This document shows, piece by piece, positions 41,828-50,997 of a stretch of 64,000 bases of DNA. Each line of letters starts with the position of its first letter. Within the stretch, counting starts at the first letter, position 1. Under the pieces are notes generated by a model that saw nothing but the letters and a program-made list of their open reading frames with translations, was not told where the DNA came from and did no database searches. The stretch is from Bianquea renquensis (GTDB lineage: Bacteria > Bacillota > Clostridia > Lachnospirales > Bianqueaceae): the NCBI RefSeq assembly GCF_014384895.1, contig NZ_JACRSQ010000009.1, forward strand, positions 75,145 to 139,144, written 5' to 3'. Made by a program: the position numbers and the translations under genes.

Positions 41828-43543
41828 ATGAGAAGTCAAGAGATTCGCAGAGTTGCGCCGGAGATGGACCCATTGCGGATGGGAATGGGCTGGACGCCAC
41901 AGGACTTAGATAAGCCGCAGATTCTGGTGGAGAGCACGTTTGGCGACAGCCATCCTGGTAGCGCCCATCTGTTAGGCCTTGTGGAGCAGGCCGTTTCTGG
42001 AATCGACGAGGCGGGGGGAAAGGGCGCCCGATATTTTACCACGGATATTTGTGATGGACAAGCCCAGGGGCACGATGGGATCAACTATTCCCTGGCCTCC
42101 CGCGATATGATCTGCCATATGATTGAGATCCATGCAGGCGCTACGCCCTTTGACGCGGCGGTGCTCATTGCTAGCTGTGATAAGGGGGTTCCAGCGCAGC
42201 TCATGGGGATTGGACGGATCAATATTCCAAGTATCATGATCACCGGAGGTGTGATGGATGCAGGGCCGAACCTGCTGACTTTGGAGCAGATTGGCATGTA
42301 CAGCGCTATGTTTCAGCGGGGAGAGATCGATGAGGCGCAGTTTACGTATTATAAGCAGCATGCATGTCCCTCCTGTGGAGCCTGTTCCTTTATGGGAACC
42401 GCCTCGACGATGCAGATTATGGCGGAAGCGCTGGGGCTGATGCTGCCAGGAAGCGCCCTCATGAGCGCCACGAGCCCGGCTCTTCAGGAGGTGGCGAGGA
42501 GAGCGGGAAGACAGGCGGTCATCCTGGCCAAGGGGGGAATGACACCGCGGGATTTGGTCACGGAAGAGTCTTTTGAGAATGCGATTATGGTGCACGCTGC
42601 GATTTCCGGTTCCACCAACGCACTGCTGCATCTGCCGGCCATCGCCCACGAGTTTGGGATTCATCTCAGCGGAGAGACCTTTGACCGCCTTCACAGGGAT
42701 GCCTCGTATCTGCTGGATGTCCGTCCCGCAGGGCGCTGGCCAGCCCAGTATTTTTCTTATGCTGGCGGTGTGCCGAGAGTCATGGAGGAGATACGAGACC
42801 GGCTGCATCTGGGCGCGATGACGGTGACGGGAAAGACGGTGGGGGAGAACCTGGAGGAGATCGCCAAGTCCGGATACTATGAGGCCTGTGACGAGCAGCT
42901 GCAGAAGGTGGGACTGGAGCGAACGGATGTGATTCGGAGTATTCATCGCCCCATAGGCGCGAAGGGCACGATCGCAGTTTTAAAAGGAAATCTGGCGCCT
43001 GATGGGGCTGTGGTCAAGCATTCCGCTGTGCCGGAGGCCATGCACAGGGCGGTTCTCAGGGCGAGGCCTTTTGACTGTGAGGAAGAGGCGATCGGGGCGG
43101 TGCTGGGAGGAAGGATCCATCCCGGTGACGCGGTGATCATTCGATATGAGGGGCCGAAGGGGAGCGGGATGCCGGAAATGTTCTATACCACGGAGGCAAT
43201 CGCTTCCGACCCGGCTCTCGCTGCCTCCATCGCCCTGATTACAGACGGGCGATTTTCCGGGGCGTCCAAAGGTCCTGCCATCGGGCATGTATCCCCGGAA
43301 GCCATGGAGGGCGGGCCCATTGCCCTTGTGGAGGAGGGCGATCTTATATCGGTGGACATTCCTGGGAGACGCCTGGAGATTGTTGGGATACAGGGGGAGG
43401 TTCGGTCGGAAGAGGAAATTCGTCGGAGTTTGGAGCAGCGGAAACAAAAATGGAAGCCCAGAGAAGGAAAGTATAGGTCGGGCGTGCTGCGGTTCTTTGC
43501 GGATCGAGCGGCATCTCCCATGGAGGGCGGGTATATGCGGTAA
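41828..43543 (+). CDS. IlvD/Edd-family dehydratase, probably a sugar-acid dehydratase
   Basis: A 571-residue iron-sulfur dehydratase. Likely cluster cysteines are C75 (TTDICDGQAQGHDG), C117 (IASCDKGVPAQL) and C186 (CPSCGACSFMGTASTMQ). The C-terminal lid has RFSGASKGPAIGHVSPEA. In dihydroxy-acid dehydratase the third motif usually reads CGGMYTANTM; CSFMGTASTM is nearer to sugar-acid dehydratases such as xylonate or arabinonate dehydratase. The adjacent divergent regulator with a sugar-binding domain supports a sugar-acid role, although branched-chain amino acid synthesis cannot be excluded. No other ilv genes are present. GGGAGGAG precedes ATG 41828, and a bidirectional terminator follows. Confidence 0.88.
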   Translation: MRSQEIRRVAPEMDPLRMGMGWTPQDLDKPQILVESTFGDSHPGSAHLLGLVEQAVSGIDEAGGKGARYFTTDICDGQAQGHDGINYSLASRDMICHMIEIHAGATPFDAAVLIASCDKGVPAQLMGIGRINIPSIMITGGVMDAGPNLLTLEQIGMYSAMFQRGEIDEAQFTYYKQHACPSCGACSFMGTASTMQIMAEALGLMLPGSALMSATSPALQEVARRAGRQAVILAKGGMTPRDLVTEESFENAIMVHAAISGSTNALLHLPAIAHEFGIHLSGETFDRLHRDASYLLDVRPAGRWPAQYFSYAGGVPRVMEEIRDRLHLGAMTVTGKTVGENLEEIAKSGYYEACDEQLQKVGLERTDVIRSIHRPIGAKGTIAVLKGNLAPDGAVVKHSAVPEAMHRAVLRARPFDCEEEAIGAVLGGRIHPGDAVIIRYEGPKGSGMPEMFYTTEAIASDPALAASIALITDGRFSGASKGPAIGHVSPEAMEGGPIALVEEGDLISVDIPGRRLEIVGIQGEVRSEEEIRRSLEQRKQKWKPREGKYRSGVLRFFADRAASPMEGGYMR

Positions 43544-43590
43544 AAGGGCCTCTGCCAACTAAAGTTTTCTTAGACTTCCCGCAAACGTGA

Positions 43591-43633
43591 AAAGCCTTCG
43601 CATCCCGGCAGTGGCGGTGGATGCGAAGGCTTT
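43591..43633. terminator. Bidirectional terminator between dehydratase and phosphoribosyltransferase genes
   Basis: AAAGCCTTCGCATCC (43591-43605) pairs perfectly with 43619-43633 over 15 bp. It lies between convergent genes. Confidence 0.85.
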
Positions 43634-43639
43634 ATAGGG

Positions 43640-44281
43640 TTAAATCTTTGAATAGCCGAAACTGTTGACGATGGCATCAATCTTTTGATTCTTCTTACAC
43701 TGTGGACATTGTTCCGCTGGAAATGTGCTGTAATCCGGGAGATCGTCCGGTGTAAACAGCATGTTGATCGGGATGCCGTTTCGCTCCTGGATGGCGCTGA
43801 ACAGTGCGGCGATTCCCACAACCTCGCCGTTGTAATACCGGATGCATTCCAGGGCGCGGTTGATCGTCTTTCCTGTGGTAGCGGATGCCAGGAGCAGCAA
43901 AACCTTCTTGCCCCATACCATGGGCTGGATATTGTCGCGGAAGATCATCTGTCCAGTCCCGTTATACTCTGGCGTGATGACGTTGATCTCACGTCCCTCG
44001 TTGAGCGATTGGATGCCGTTTCGCCTAAGCTCGTCCGCCAGAAAACCGCCAATCACTTCGCAGCCATCCATACAGACGATGGTCTCGATCATGGTGGTAT
44101 TGGTGTATTCGTTGGATAGCTCACGGGCCGCGCTGGATGCCATGCCGACTCGATGTTTCAGGCTCGTCATATCGATATAATAGTTGATGTGGGAATGATT
44201 GGTAGCAAAATGGCCTGGGATGATACGGATCGTAATCCGGCTGTTCTGCTTTGACGCAATTTTGATTGATCGACTTTCCAT
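43640..44281 (-). CDS. Orphan phosphoribosyltransferase-fold protein, orotate PRTase-like
   Basis: A 213-residue protein from ATG 44281 with GGGAGG upstream. The PRPP-binding region KKVLLLLASATTGKTINRAL (about residues 123-142) matches a type I phosphoribosyltransferase loop, with the usual acidic pair replaced by LASATTG. IETIVCMDGCEVIGGFLADEL in the middle is like the loop that precedes it. The C-terminal 30 residues carry EQCPQCKKNQKIDAIV, a CxxC pair that may bind zinc. Resemblance to orotate phosphoribosyltransferase is moderate, and no other pyrimidine genes are near. It is a single gene with its own strong promoter and terminator. Nucleobase salvage or regulation is possible; the substrate is unknown. 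Confidence 0.75.
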   Translation of the reverse strand: MESRSIKIASKQNSRITIRIIPGHFATNHSHINYYIDMTSLKHRVGMASSAARELSNEYTNTTMIETIVCMDGCEVIGGFLADELRRNGIQSLNEGREINVITPEYNGTGQMIFRDNIQPMVWGKKVLLLLASATTGKTINRALECIRYYNGEVVGIAALFSAIQERNGIPINMLFTPDDLPDYSTFPAEQCPQCKKNQKIDAIVNSFGYSKI

Positions 44282-44312
44282 AAAACGACCTCCCTATACT
44301 CGTGATGTATCG

Positions 44313-44341
44313 ATTATATCACTTTCGCAGGGATTTATCAA
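44313..44341 (-). promoter_or_regulatory. Promoter of the phosphoribosyltransferase gene
   Basis: On the reverse strand, TTGATA (44341-44336), 17 bp and a perfect TATAAT (44318-44313). The rest of the gap from 44342 to 44450 shows nothing recognisable. Confidence 0.8.
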
Positions 44342-44450
44342 GATTGGATTCTCTGACCTACCAGGCAAGGAATGTTTGCCATACAAATCAAAGAAAAAAT
44401 ATTTACTTCAGTCTTTCAAGTGTTGCTGAAAAATCATCGTTCAAAGGCGG

Positions 44451-46142
44451 CTATTGCAGTGCAGTAAGCTCTATATCCTGTAAGTCAATCACAAACAGAA
44501 TGGCACCTCTATGGCTCCCTTCATAATTTTTGGTCGCGATGACATACAGTTTTCCGTCGCTTTCGACCGCGGCAGGATAATGACAGGCAGTTACTCCTTG
44601 CATATTCGAAGTTTCTCTGTCAAATAGCACCATATGCTTTTCAAAATGCATGGTTCCTATTTCGCTAAAATAGATGACCAACTTTGAGCGATCAAATTCA
44701 TAGGTGTTGGCGACTAAGAAGTTTCTTCCGTTAGATAGCATTCCACCATATATTTTGGAACTGACATATGGGATATCATGGGCGAAGGCATCGCTCCAGC
44801 TTTCACCAAAATCCTTTGAGATATACACTAGCGGGACGCGGCGTTGATCATTCCGGCAGAACATGTAGAGAATCTTCCCAGAGCATAGAATAGAAACTTC
44901 CGGATGAACTAACTTTTTTCCGTCTGGCAGATCACCATTCTCTACAACTTTTATGAGACGCCATTCGGCATCCATGTTCCCGCTATCCGAAATCAGTACT
45001 GCAGGGGTATTGGGAAATCCGTCCAACTCTGCTATACGTCCCGGAAGTATCAACTTTCCGTTTGGCAAGGTGACAACATTTGTATTCAACTTGAATGGGA
45101 TCGGGCGCGACCAAAGAAATTTAAATTGGTCGGTTGCGTTATCCAGCACATATAAATCCATTGCGTGAATGTGGTCGGGCGCGACCATTTCGTTGACCAG
45201 CATATATAGCTTGCCATGGCAAACACCGTAAACCGGCGGACAAAAGAGTATCTTGCCGGACTTGTCATCCGCTATAATCTCGATATCCGTCCATGTCTGA
45301 CCGCCGTTATAAGACCGTTTGCCGCATATAGGCGTGTAGCCCTGTAATTCTCTTTTCGGACAATTATACCACGATGCATATAGGACTCCACCGTATTCCA
45401 TGATCGCGGATTCGTGTAAAAATTCGAACTGTTCGTCCGGTTCATGAACAGAATAGGTGGCTATGTCATGTGTCAGCAACTGCGAGGATGGGGGTTCTAA
45501 AAACTTGACAGAGCCTAATTTTGCGGTAAGCAACATATCCTCATAGGAGTAAAAAGGATGAAAGCAGGCATTTTTATTTTTGGTTTTGAAAGCAGTTGGA
45601 GATAACAGTGTGGATTTTGTGAATATCTCTGTAAAATAACTGACATTGTTGAATCCACAAAGCGCAGCGATATCGCTGATTTTTTCATCTGTGTCAATGA
45701 GCATTCGGATGGCATTTTCAATTCTCTTTTGGTTTCGGAAGGCGCTTAAAGTCAAGCCGGTTTGTTGTTTGAAAAAGTGGCAAATATAGTAATAGCTTAT
45801 ATGCAAAACCTCCGCTATGCTTTCGATGCTTATATCCTCCGTGAGATGTTCCGTCACGTAATCCTTAATTTCACCCAGCAAATCCTTCTCCTGTTTGTCG
45901 GACGTACTCTTTCCCTGGCGGATCAAGCCGATGATCGAAGACAACGTTTCACAATCAGAGAAATTAGACTTTTCAAATTGCTGTATCAGACCGTCCAATT
46001 TGTTTGGGTCAATGGTGCATCTTACCAGACAATCAAAACCAAATAAATTGAAGAGTTCCGGGATAATAGCGTCCTTCTCCACTTTTTCTAAAAAAAACCT
46101 TGCCAGCTCGCTGTCGCTTACTTTTTTGGCGTTTTTCGACAT
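44451..46142 (-). CDS. AraC-family regulator fused to a sialidase-like beta-propeller
   Basis: A 563-residue protein. The start is ATG 46142 (MSKNAKKVSDSELAR), 9 nt after GGAGG. An N-terminal helical region (about 1-75) precedes an AraC-type double helix-turn-helix (about 80-180): DISIESIAEVLHISYYYICHFF and KISDIAALCGFNNVSYFTEIF. Residues about 220-563 form a BNR/sialidase-like six-bladed propeller. Asp-box motifs are visible in SYNGGQTWTDIE and SKDFGESWSDAF. There is no signal peptide, so the propeller is cytoplasmic. It could be a built-in sugar sensor or a relic enzyme; I cannot see the arginine triad that defines true sialidases with confidence. AraC regulators usually place their ligand domain before the helix-turn-helix, so the order is odd. 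Confidence 0.88.
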   Translation of the reverse strand: MSKNAKKVSDSELARFFLEKVEKDAIIPELFNLFGFDCLVRCTIDPNKLDGLIQQFEKSNFSDCETLSSIIGLIRQGKSTSDKQEKDLLGEIKDYVTEHLTEDISIESIAEVLHISYYYICHFFKQQTGLTLSAFRNQKRIENAIRMLIDTDEKISDIAALCGFNNVSYFTEIFTKSTLLSPTAFKTKNKNACFHPFYSYEDMLLTAKLGSVKFLEPPSSQLLTHDIATYSVHEPDEQFEFLHESAIMEYGGVLYASWYNCPKRELQGYTPICGKRSYNGGQTWTDIEIIADDKSGKILFCPPVYGVCHGKLYMLVNEMVAPDHIHAMDLYVLDNATDQFKFLWSRPIPFKLNTNVVTLPNGKLILPGRIAELDGFPNTPAVLISDSGNMDAEWRLIKVVENGDLPDGKKLVHPEVSILCSGKILYMFCRNDQRRVPLVYISKDFGESWSDAFAHDIPYVSSKIYGGMLSNGRNFLVANTYEFDRSKLVIYFSEIGTMHFEKHMVLFDRETSNMQGVTACHYPAAVESDGKLYVIATKNYEGSHRGAILFVIDLQDIELTALQ

Positions 46143-46317
46143 ACATTCACACCTCCAATACTGATATTGTACTATAAAGAAATGATAATTTCTATAACAC
46201 AATTGTTCACTCAATATCCGCAAGGAGGGTATCCTAAGGGTCGGTCTTTTTTATGCGCCCATGCACTTTCCGGCAGGGGATATAATACACTAGAATATAG
46301 CCGATTGGGGGAGGAAT

Positions 46318-48624
46318 ATGGACGTGAAAGATCGCGATACGGTTTCGATCCGGCACCTAACACCGGACTATGATAAATTAAAGGAGTCCATAGCTGAGAA
46401 AGAGGAGATAGAGTGGGAAGGGTGCTGCTGGATTGGACAGGAGAATTTTGCGGCGGATCTGGATACAGTACTCCGAGGGAAAAAGCAACATCTGTATATT
46501 ATTACGGATGACAACGGAAAGCAAACCGCCGGGTGCCGGGATCTGATCGAGAGGATGACAAAGCTAGATTCCCCGCGGACCGGTGAGTACTGGTATCTGC
46601 CAAACGCTTCCCGGCCTATGGAACCAACCATTGTAGAGTTGCCCGTCGGAGAAGGAAAACAGTGGAAACAAGAGTTGCAGCAGTGGCAGAAGGAGTTTAT
46701 CCGGCTTTTCCAGAGGCAGCTGGACAGTGCGCCGTATCTCTTACAGGAATCTCAGATCAAAGAAAAGCATAAGGAAAAAGGGGAAAGGGAGATGGACGCT
46801 TTGCGGCAAGTGGCTGCGAAGCAAGGATTTGAAGCCTATCTCACGGAGAAGGAAATGTACTTCATCCCAGTGGTGGATGGCGTAAAGCTCCAGGAGGAAG
46901 AGTATGAAGCGTTGGGGGAAAAGGAGAAGCAAGAGATTTTAGAAAAATCCAACGCTCTCCAGGTAAAGGCAGCCGCAGTCCTTGAACTGCTGCGCCGGTG
47001 CAAGGCGGAGACAGAGGAGGAGCTGCTGTCGAACCGAAAGATGATCGTGCATATTCTGCTAGCCGACTCTATGAAAAAGCTGGACGAATCGTGGAGCCGC
47101 TATGAAAAGATTCTGACGTATCACCAACAAATGCGTGAGGCACTGGAGGATGAGTTAGAGATCTGGCTTGACGAGGTGCTTGCTGTCGAACCGGTGAAGG
47201 TTCCCGAGTCATTTCAAAAGTGGATACCCTTTGCGGCGACGCCTGGGCAAGAGCGATTCCCAATCGTGTGGGCTTGTATGCCAACAGTGGCGCGATTGAT
47301 GGGCCGGATTGCACAGAAAGATCCGGGGACTGAGCCCAGCATTGCGGATATTCAGCCTGGTCTGCTACAGGAAGCCAACGGCGGCATTTTGCTGGTGGAT
47401 GCAAAGGAGCTCTTTAGCAGCGCTGGGGCTTGGAATTATGTTAAGCATTGCTTGGAGAAGAGAGAAATCTTTCATCAGGATATCAAGGAAGACAACTATA
47501 GTCTCTTTGGAGAGCGGCTTCACGTACCCCCGATTCCCTTCCACGTGCAGTTGGTTTGCTGTGGCTCCTTTGAATTGTATCAGGTTCTGAGCAAACTCGA
47601 CGAGGATTTTGCCGAGATTTTTGCCGAGGTTTTGTATTTCCCAGCCCGGATACCGAAAAATAGCGAGGGATTGATCCAGTGGGCGTCGTATCTAAAATGG
47701 CACAGCCGCACACGGGGATTTCGAGAGTTGGAGTGGGATTCGGTCAAAATTTTGTTGCGCCATATTCAACGCCGGTTTGCGGAGGGCGGTGAGTTGCCGG
47801 CGTATCTAGGCTGTATCGACAGTGTTTTGTATGAATGCTATCTTGATTGTGAAAAGCAGGATCAGAAGACGCTTCCCGCGGATACAGTCCGAAGGGTGCT
47901 GCGGCAGATGGACCGGCGCAGAGGGAAAATCGCAGAACAATTTTTCCAGGAGACGGCCAGCGGCAAATATCTGCTGGAAGCTTCCGGGGAGCGTGTGGGG
48001 ACTGTCAATGGGCTGGTAGTTACGGACCTAGGGCACTTTCGTTTTGGCAAACCTGTGCGGATCACGGCCAGTGTCTTTCAGGGAAAGCCATCGATGATTA
48101 GCTTGGAAGAGAGCGCGGGACTCAGCGGCGCTATCTATAATAAGGGAATCGGAATCCTGCGGGGATATTTAGGCTGGCGATATGGCTGTCCGGATTTAGG
48201 CAATTGGCAGGTAAGCCTTTGTTTTGAGCAGAGCTATGGCCTGGTGGAAGGCGATAGTGCCGTTTTATCGCAGGCATACGGAATTTTATCGGCGCTGTCA
48301 AAAGTACCGCTAAATCAAGGAATCGGCGTCACCGGATCCATGGACCAGTTCGGCAGAATTCAGCCGGTCGGCGGGATTAACGATAAAATAGAGGGGTTTT
48401 ATCAATTCTGCAAGACAAAAGGGCTACAGGACTGTCAGGGCGTCATATTTCCCAGGCATAATTTACAGGATCTATGCCTGGAGGAGGAAGTGGTGCGAGC
48501 GGTTGAAGAGGAGCACTTTCATTTATATCCCATCGATTCCCTGGAGGAAGGCATCCCTCTATTAATGGGGATGGATGAGGAGCGATTTGGAAAGCGGTTG
48601 AAACAGGCCCTTCACAGACATTAG
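46318..48624 (+). CDS. LonC-like ATP-independent Lon-family protease
   Basis: A 768-residue S16-family protease. The proteolytic domain (about 560-768) has the Ser-Lys dyad S647 in VEGDSAVLSQAYG and K690 in GGINDKIEGF, 43 residues apart as in Lon. The AAA-like N-terminal part is degenerate: where LonB-type proteins carry a GPPGTGKT P-loop this one reads IITDDNGKQTAG, while ANGGILLVDAKEL keeps a Walker-B-like outline. A charged coiled coil sits at about 130-290. Loss of the P-loop is typical of LonC, which degrades unfolded proteins without ATP. A TATAAT at 46281-46286 and GGGGGAGG upstream support expression from ATG 46318. It is a single gene with a terminator. Confidence 0.88.
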   Translation: MDVKDRDTVSIRHLTPDYDKLKESIAEKEEIEWEGCCWIGQENFAADLDTVLRGKKQHLYIITDDNGKQTAGCRDLIERMTKLDSPRTGEYWYLPNASRPMEPTIVELPVGEGKQWKQELQQWQKEFIRLFQRQLDSAPYLLQESQIKEKHKEKGEREMDALRQVAAKQGFEAYLTEKEMYFIPVVDGVKLQEEEYEALGEKEKQEILEKSNALQVKAAAVLELLRRCKAETEEELLSNRKMIVHILLADSMKKLDESWSRYEKILTYHQQMREALEDELEIWLDEVLAVEPVKVPESFQKWIPFAATPGQERFPIVWACMPTVARLMGRIAQKDPGTEPSIADIQPGLLQEANGGILLVDAKELFSSAGAWNYVKHCLEKREIFHQDIKEDNYSLFGERLHVPPIPFHVQLVCCGSFELYQVLSKLDEDFAEIFAEVLYFPARIPKNSEGLIQWASYLKWHSRTRGFRELEWDSVKILLRHIQRRFAEGGELPAYLGCIDSVLYECYLDCEKQDQKTLPADTVRRVLRQMDRRRGKIAEQFFQETASGKYLLEASGERVGTVNGLVVTDLGHFRFGKPVRITASVFQGKPSMISLEESAGLSGAIYNKGIGILRGYLGWRYGCPDLGNWQVSLCFEQSYGLVEGDSAVLSQAYGILSALSKVPLNQGIGVTGSMDQFGRIQPVGGINDKIEGFYQFCKTKGLQDCQGVIFPRHNLQDLCLEEEVVRAVEEEHFHLYPIDSLEEGIPLLMGMDEERFGKRLKQALHRH

Positions 48625-48633
48625 AGGAATGAG

Positions 48634-48683
48634 CCGGAGTTTTTCTTTCTTATGCCAGGAGAAAGAGAATTTCCGGTTTTTTT
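48634..48683 (+). terminator. Terminator after the LonC-like gene
   Basis: CCGGA...TTTCTTTC (from 48634) pairs imperfectly with GAGAAAGAGAATTTCCGG (ends 48676), followed by seven T. Confidence 0.7.
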
Positions 48684-48693
48684 AGTTTTCTTC

Positions 48694-48722
48694 TTTACAG
48701 CGCCCCGAATTTTGTCTATAAT
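48694..48722 (+). promoter_or_regulatory. Promoter of tkt
   Basis: TTTACA (48694-48699), 17 bp and a perfect TATAAT (48717-48722), 38 bp before the GTG start. Confidence 0.85.
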
Positions 48723-48760
48723 AGGGCTAGCGCAACAGAAAATTGAAGGAGGAGCAAAAC

Positions 48761-50746
48761 GTGAATCAAGCCATTGATACTAAGGTCATAAATTCTATCC
48801 GAGTCTTGTCCGCGGAAGCGATCCAAAAAGCCAACAGTGGACACCCGGGTCTGCCCTTGGGCGCGGCCCCTGCGGCCTATACTTTGTGGGGATATTATTT
48901 GAAGCACAATCCTCAGAATCCCAGTTGGAAGGACCGGGACCGTTTCGTTTTGTCAGCTGGGCATGGATCAATGTTATTATACAGTCTGCTGCATCTTTTT
49001 GGCTATGGCCTGCCCATGGAGGAACTGCAACAGTTTCGGCAGTGGGGCTCAAAAACCCCGGGGCATCCCGAATATGGGCATACTGTCGGAATTGAGACTA
49101 CGACGGGACCGCTGGGGCAGGGCATTGCCAACGCTGTTGGAATGGCCATGGCGGAAGCACATCTGGCTGCGATTTTTAATCGGGAAGGATATCCTGTGGT
49201 GGATCATCGAACTTACGCTTTTGTTGGGGATGGCTGCCTGATGGAGGGTATCAGTGCGGAAGCAGCGTCTTTGGCCGGAACCTTGAAGCTTGGCAAGTTG
49301 ACGGTTTTGTATGATTCCAATTGTATCAGCATTGAGGGGAGTACCGATATTGCATTTACGGAAAATGTGGCAGGGCGCTTTGCCGCATATCACTGGAACG
49401 TCGTCACGGTGGAAGACGGAAATGACCCGGCGGCCATTGCCAAAGCGCTTGAAGTGAGCCAGAACGATGAACGGCCAACGATTATTATCATTAAAACTCA
49501 GATCGGATACGGTTGTCCTGCGAAACAGGGGAAGGCGTCCGCCCATGGCGAACCTCTCGGCGCAGAAAATTTGGCTGCCTTGAAGGAGAATTTAAACTGG
49601 CCGTCGGAGCCGGCATTCTATGTGCCGGAGGAGGTTTACGCCTATACGGCGGAGTTGTCGAAGAAGGGGGCGGAGCAGGAAGCTCGGTGGACAGCGCTCT
49701 TTGCCGAGTACTGTGAGAAATATCCGGAGATGGCAGAGCTGTGGTCCGAGTACTTTGAAAATCCCAGCTATGATCCATGGTCAGATGAAGCCCTCTTTGC
49801 CAAACCTGAGAAAAGCGCAGCGACGAGAAATGTGTCAGGGGAGGTATTAAATTACCTGGCGGACAAGCTGCCCAATATGTTTGGCGGTTCCGCGGACCTG
49901 TCTCCTTCGACGAAAACCATTATGAAGGGAAAAGGTGATTTTTCGGCGGATGACTATGCAGGTGCGAATCTTCACTTTGGTGTGCGGGAGCATGCCATGG
50001 CAGCCATCGGAAATGGCATCGCGCTGCACGGAGGCTTGTTGCCCTATGTATCAACGTTTTTTGTCTTCTCTGATTATATGAAGCATAGCTGCCGGCTGTC
50101 GGCGCTGATGAAGCAGCGGATTGTATATGTTCTGACCCATGATAGTATTGGAGTGGGTGAGGATGGGCCGACGCACCAGCCGATTGAGCAGTTGGCGGCA
50201 CTCCGGTCGATCCCCGGTTTTACGGTTATCCGTCCCGCAGACGCCTGTGAGACAGCGGTGGGGTGGGCTCATGCGGTGACATCTCAGGGGCCGACCGCCT
50301 TGGTTTTGACGAGGCAGAATCTTCCCCAATATGCAGAATCCGGCCAGGATGCCGCTAAGGGAGCGTATATTTTGCGGGATTCTAAGAAGGCGGTTCCGGA
50401 TGTGATCCTGATGGCATCCGGGTCGGAGGTTGAGCTGATCTATAAAGCGTACGACGAGCTTGAGAAGTGTGGCATCGATGCTCGTGTGGTCAGTATACCC
50501 TCTTTTGAATTGTTTGACGCGCAGACCGACGCATATAAGGAAGCCATCCTGCCAGCGGCCGTGGAAAAACGGTTCGCCGTGGAGGCGGCTTGCTCCTTTG
50601 GATGGCACAAATATACTGGCTTAAAGGGGCAAATCTTGGCCTTGGATCATTTCGGGGCGTCTGGGCCAGCGAGTACGGTCTTTGAAGAGTTTGGGTTCAC
50701 TGTGGCGAATGTTGTCTCGATTGTAAAGTCCATGATGGAGGCGTAG
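48761..50746 (+). CDS. tkt: Transketolase
   Basis: A 661-residue thiamine diphosphate enzyme of the non-oxidative pentose phosphate pathway. I start at GTG 48761 (MNQAIDTKVINSIRVL), 6 nt after AAGGAGGAG; the TTG at 48743 would put that site inside the gene. The cofactor-binding domain has SGHPGLPLGAAP, GHGSMLLYSLLH, and GDGCLMEGISAEAASLAG followed by an LGKLTVLYDSN metal site. The pyrimidine domain has LHFGVREHAMAAIGNGIALHG and HDSIGVGEDGPTHQPIEQL. The length is typical. It has its own promoter and terminator. It is not near the arabinose or galactose genes but would serve pentose catabolism. Confidence 0.97.
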   Translation: MNQAIDTKVINSIRVLSAEAIQKANSGHPGLPLGAAPAAYTLWGYYLKHNPQNPSWKDRDRFVLSAGHGSMLLYSLLHLFGYGLPMEELQQFRQWGSKTPGHPEYGHTVGIETTTGPLGQGIANAVGMAMAEAHLAAIFNREGYPVVDHRTYAFVGDGCLMEGISAEAASLAGTLKLGKLTVLYDSNCISIEGSTDIAFTENVAGRFAAYHWNVVTVEDGNDPAAIAKALEVSQNDERPTIIIIKTQIGYGCPAKQGKASAHGEPLGAENLAALKENLNWPSEPAFYVPEEVYAYTAELSKKGAEQEARWTALFAEYCEKYPEMAELWSEYFENPSYDPWSDEALFAKPEKSAATRNVSGEVLNYLADKLPNMFGGSADLSPSTKTIMKGKGDFSADDYAGANLHFGVREHAMAAIGNGIALHGGLLPYVSTFFVFSDYMKHSCRLSALMKQRIVYVLTHDSIGVGEDGPTHQPIEQLAALRSIPGFTVIRPADACETAVGWAHAVTSQGPTALVLTRQNLPQYAESGQDAAKGAYILRDSKKAVPDVILMASGSEVELIYKAYDELEKCGIDARVVSIPSFELFDAQTDAYKEAILPAAVEKRFAVEAACSFGWHKYTGLKGQILALDHFGASGPASTVFEEFGFTVANVVSIVKSMMEA

Positions 50747-50755
50747 TTCACATTG

Positions 50756-50788
50756 ACCAGGGAGGTGACGTTCACCTCTCTGGTTTTT
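50756..50788 (+). terminator. Terminator after tkt
   Basis: ACCAGGGAGGTGA (50756-50768) pairs with TCACCTCTCTGGT (50772-50784) with one mismatch, followed by a T-run. Confidence 0.85.
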
Positions 50789-50789
50789 G

Positions 50790-50997
50790 GCAAGTGGATG
50801 TGGAAATCGATTGGTAACGGGACGGTGCGAATGTCAAGTGGTCGCGATTTTTCAGGGGGATTCGCACCGGATATTTGCCGGTGAAATACATAAATCTGAG
50901 AGCTCAGAGGGGAGAAAAAGGAGCCTGTGTTGGGTTGAATTGTCTGGTTTGTGGTGATATACTGTATAATATGAAATTGATATTGTGCATTTTTGCT
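50790..50997 (+). promoter_or_regulatory. CRISPR leader
   Basis: About 208 bp between the tkt terminator and the first repeat, with no gene. It contains a 10-bp inverted repeat, CGGTGCGAAT (50823-50832) and ATTCGCACCG (50860-50869), and a TATAAT at 50965-50970 about 28 bp before the first repeat. Position on the intact side of the array and the orientation of the repeats make it the leader. Confidence 0.75.
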
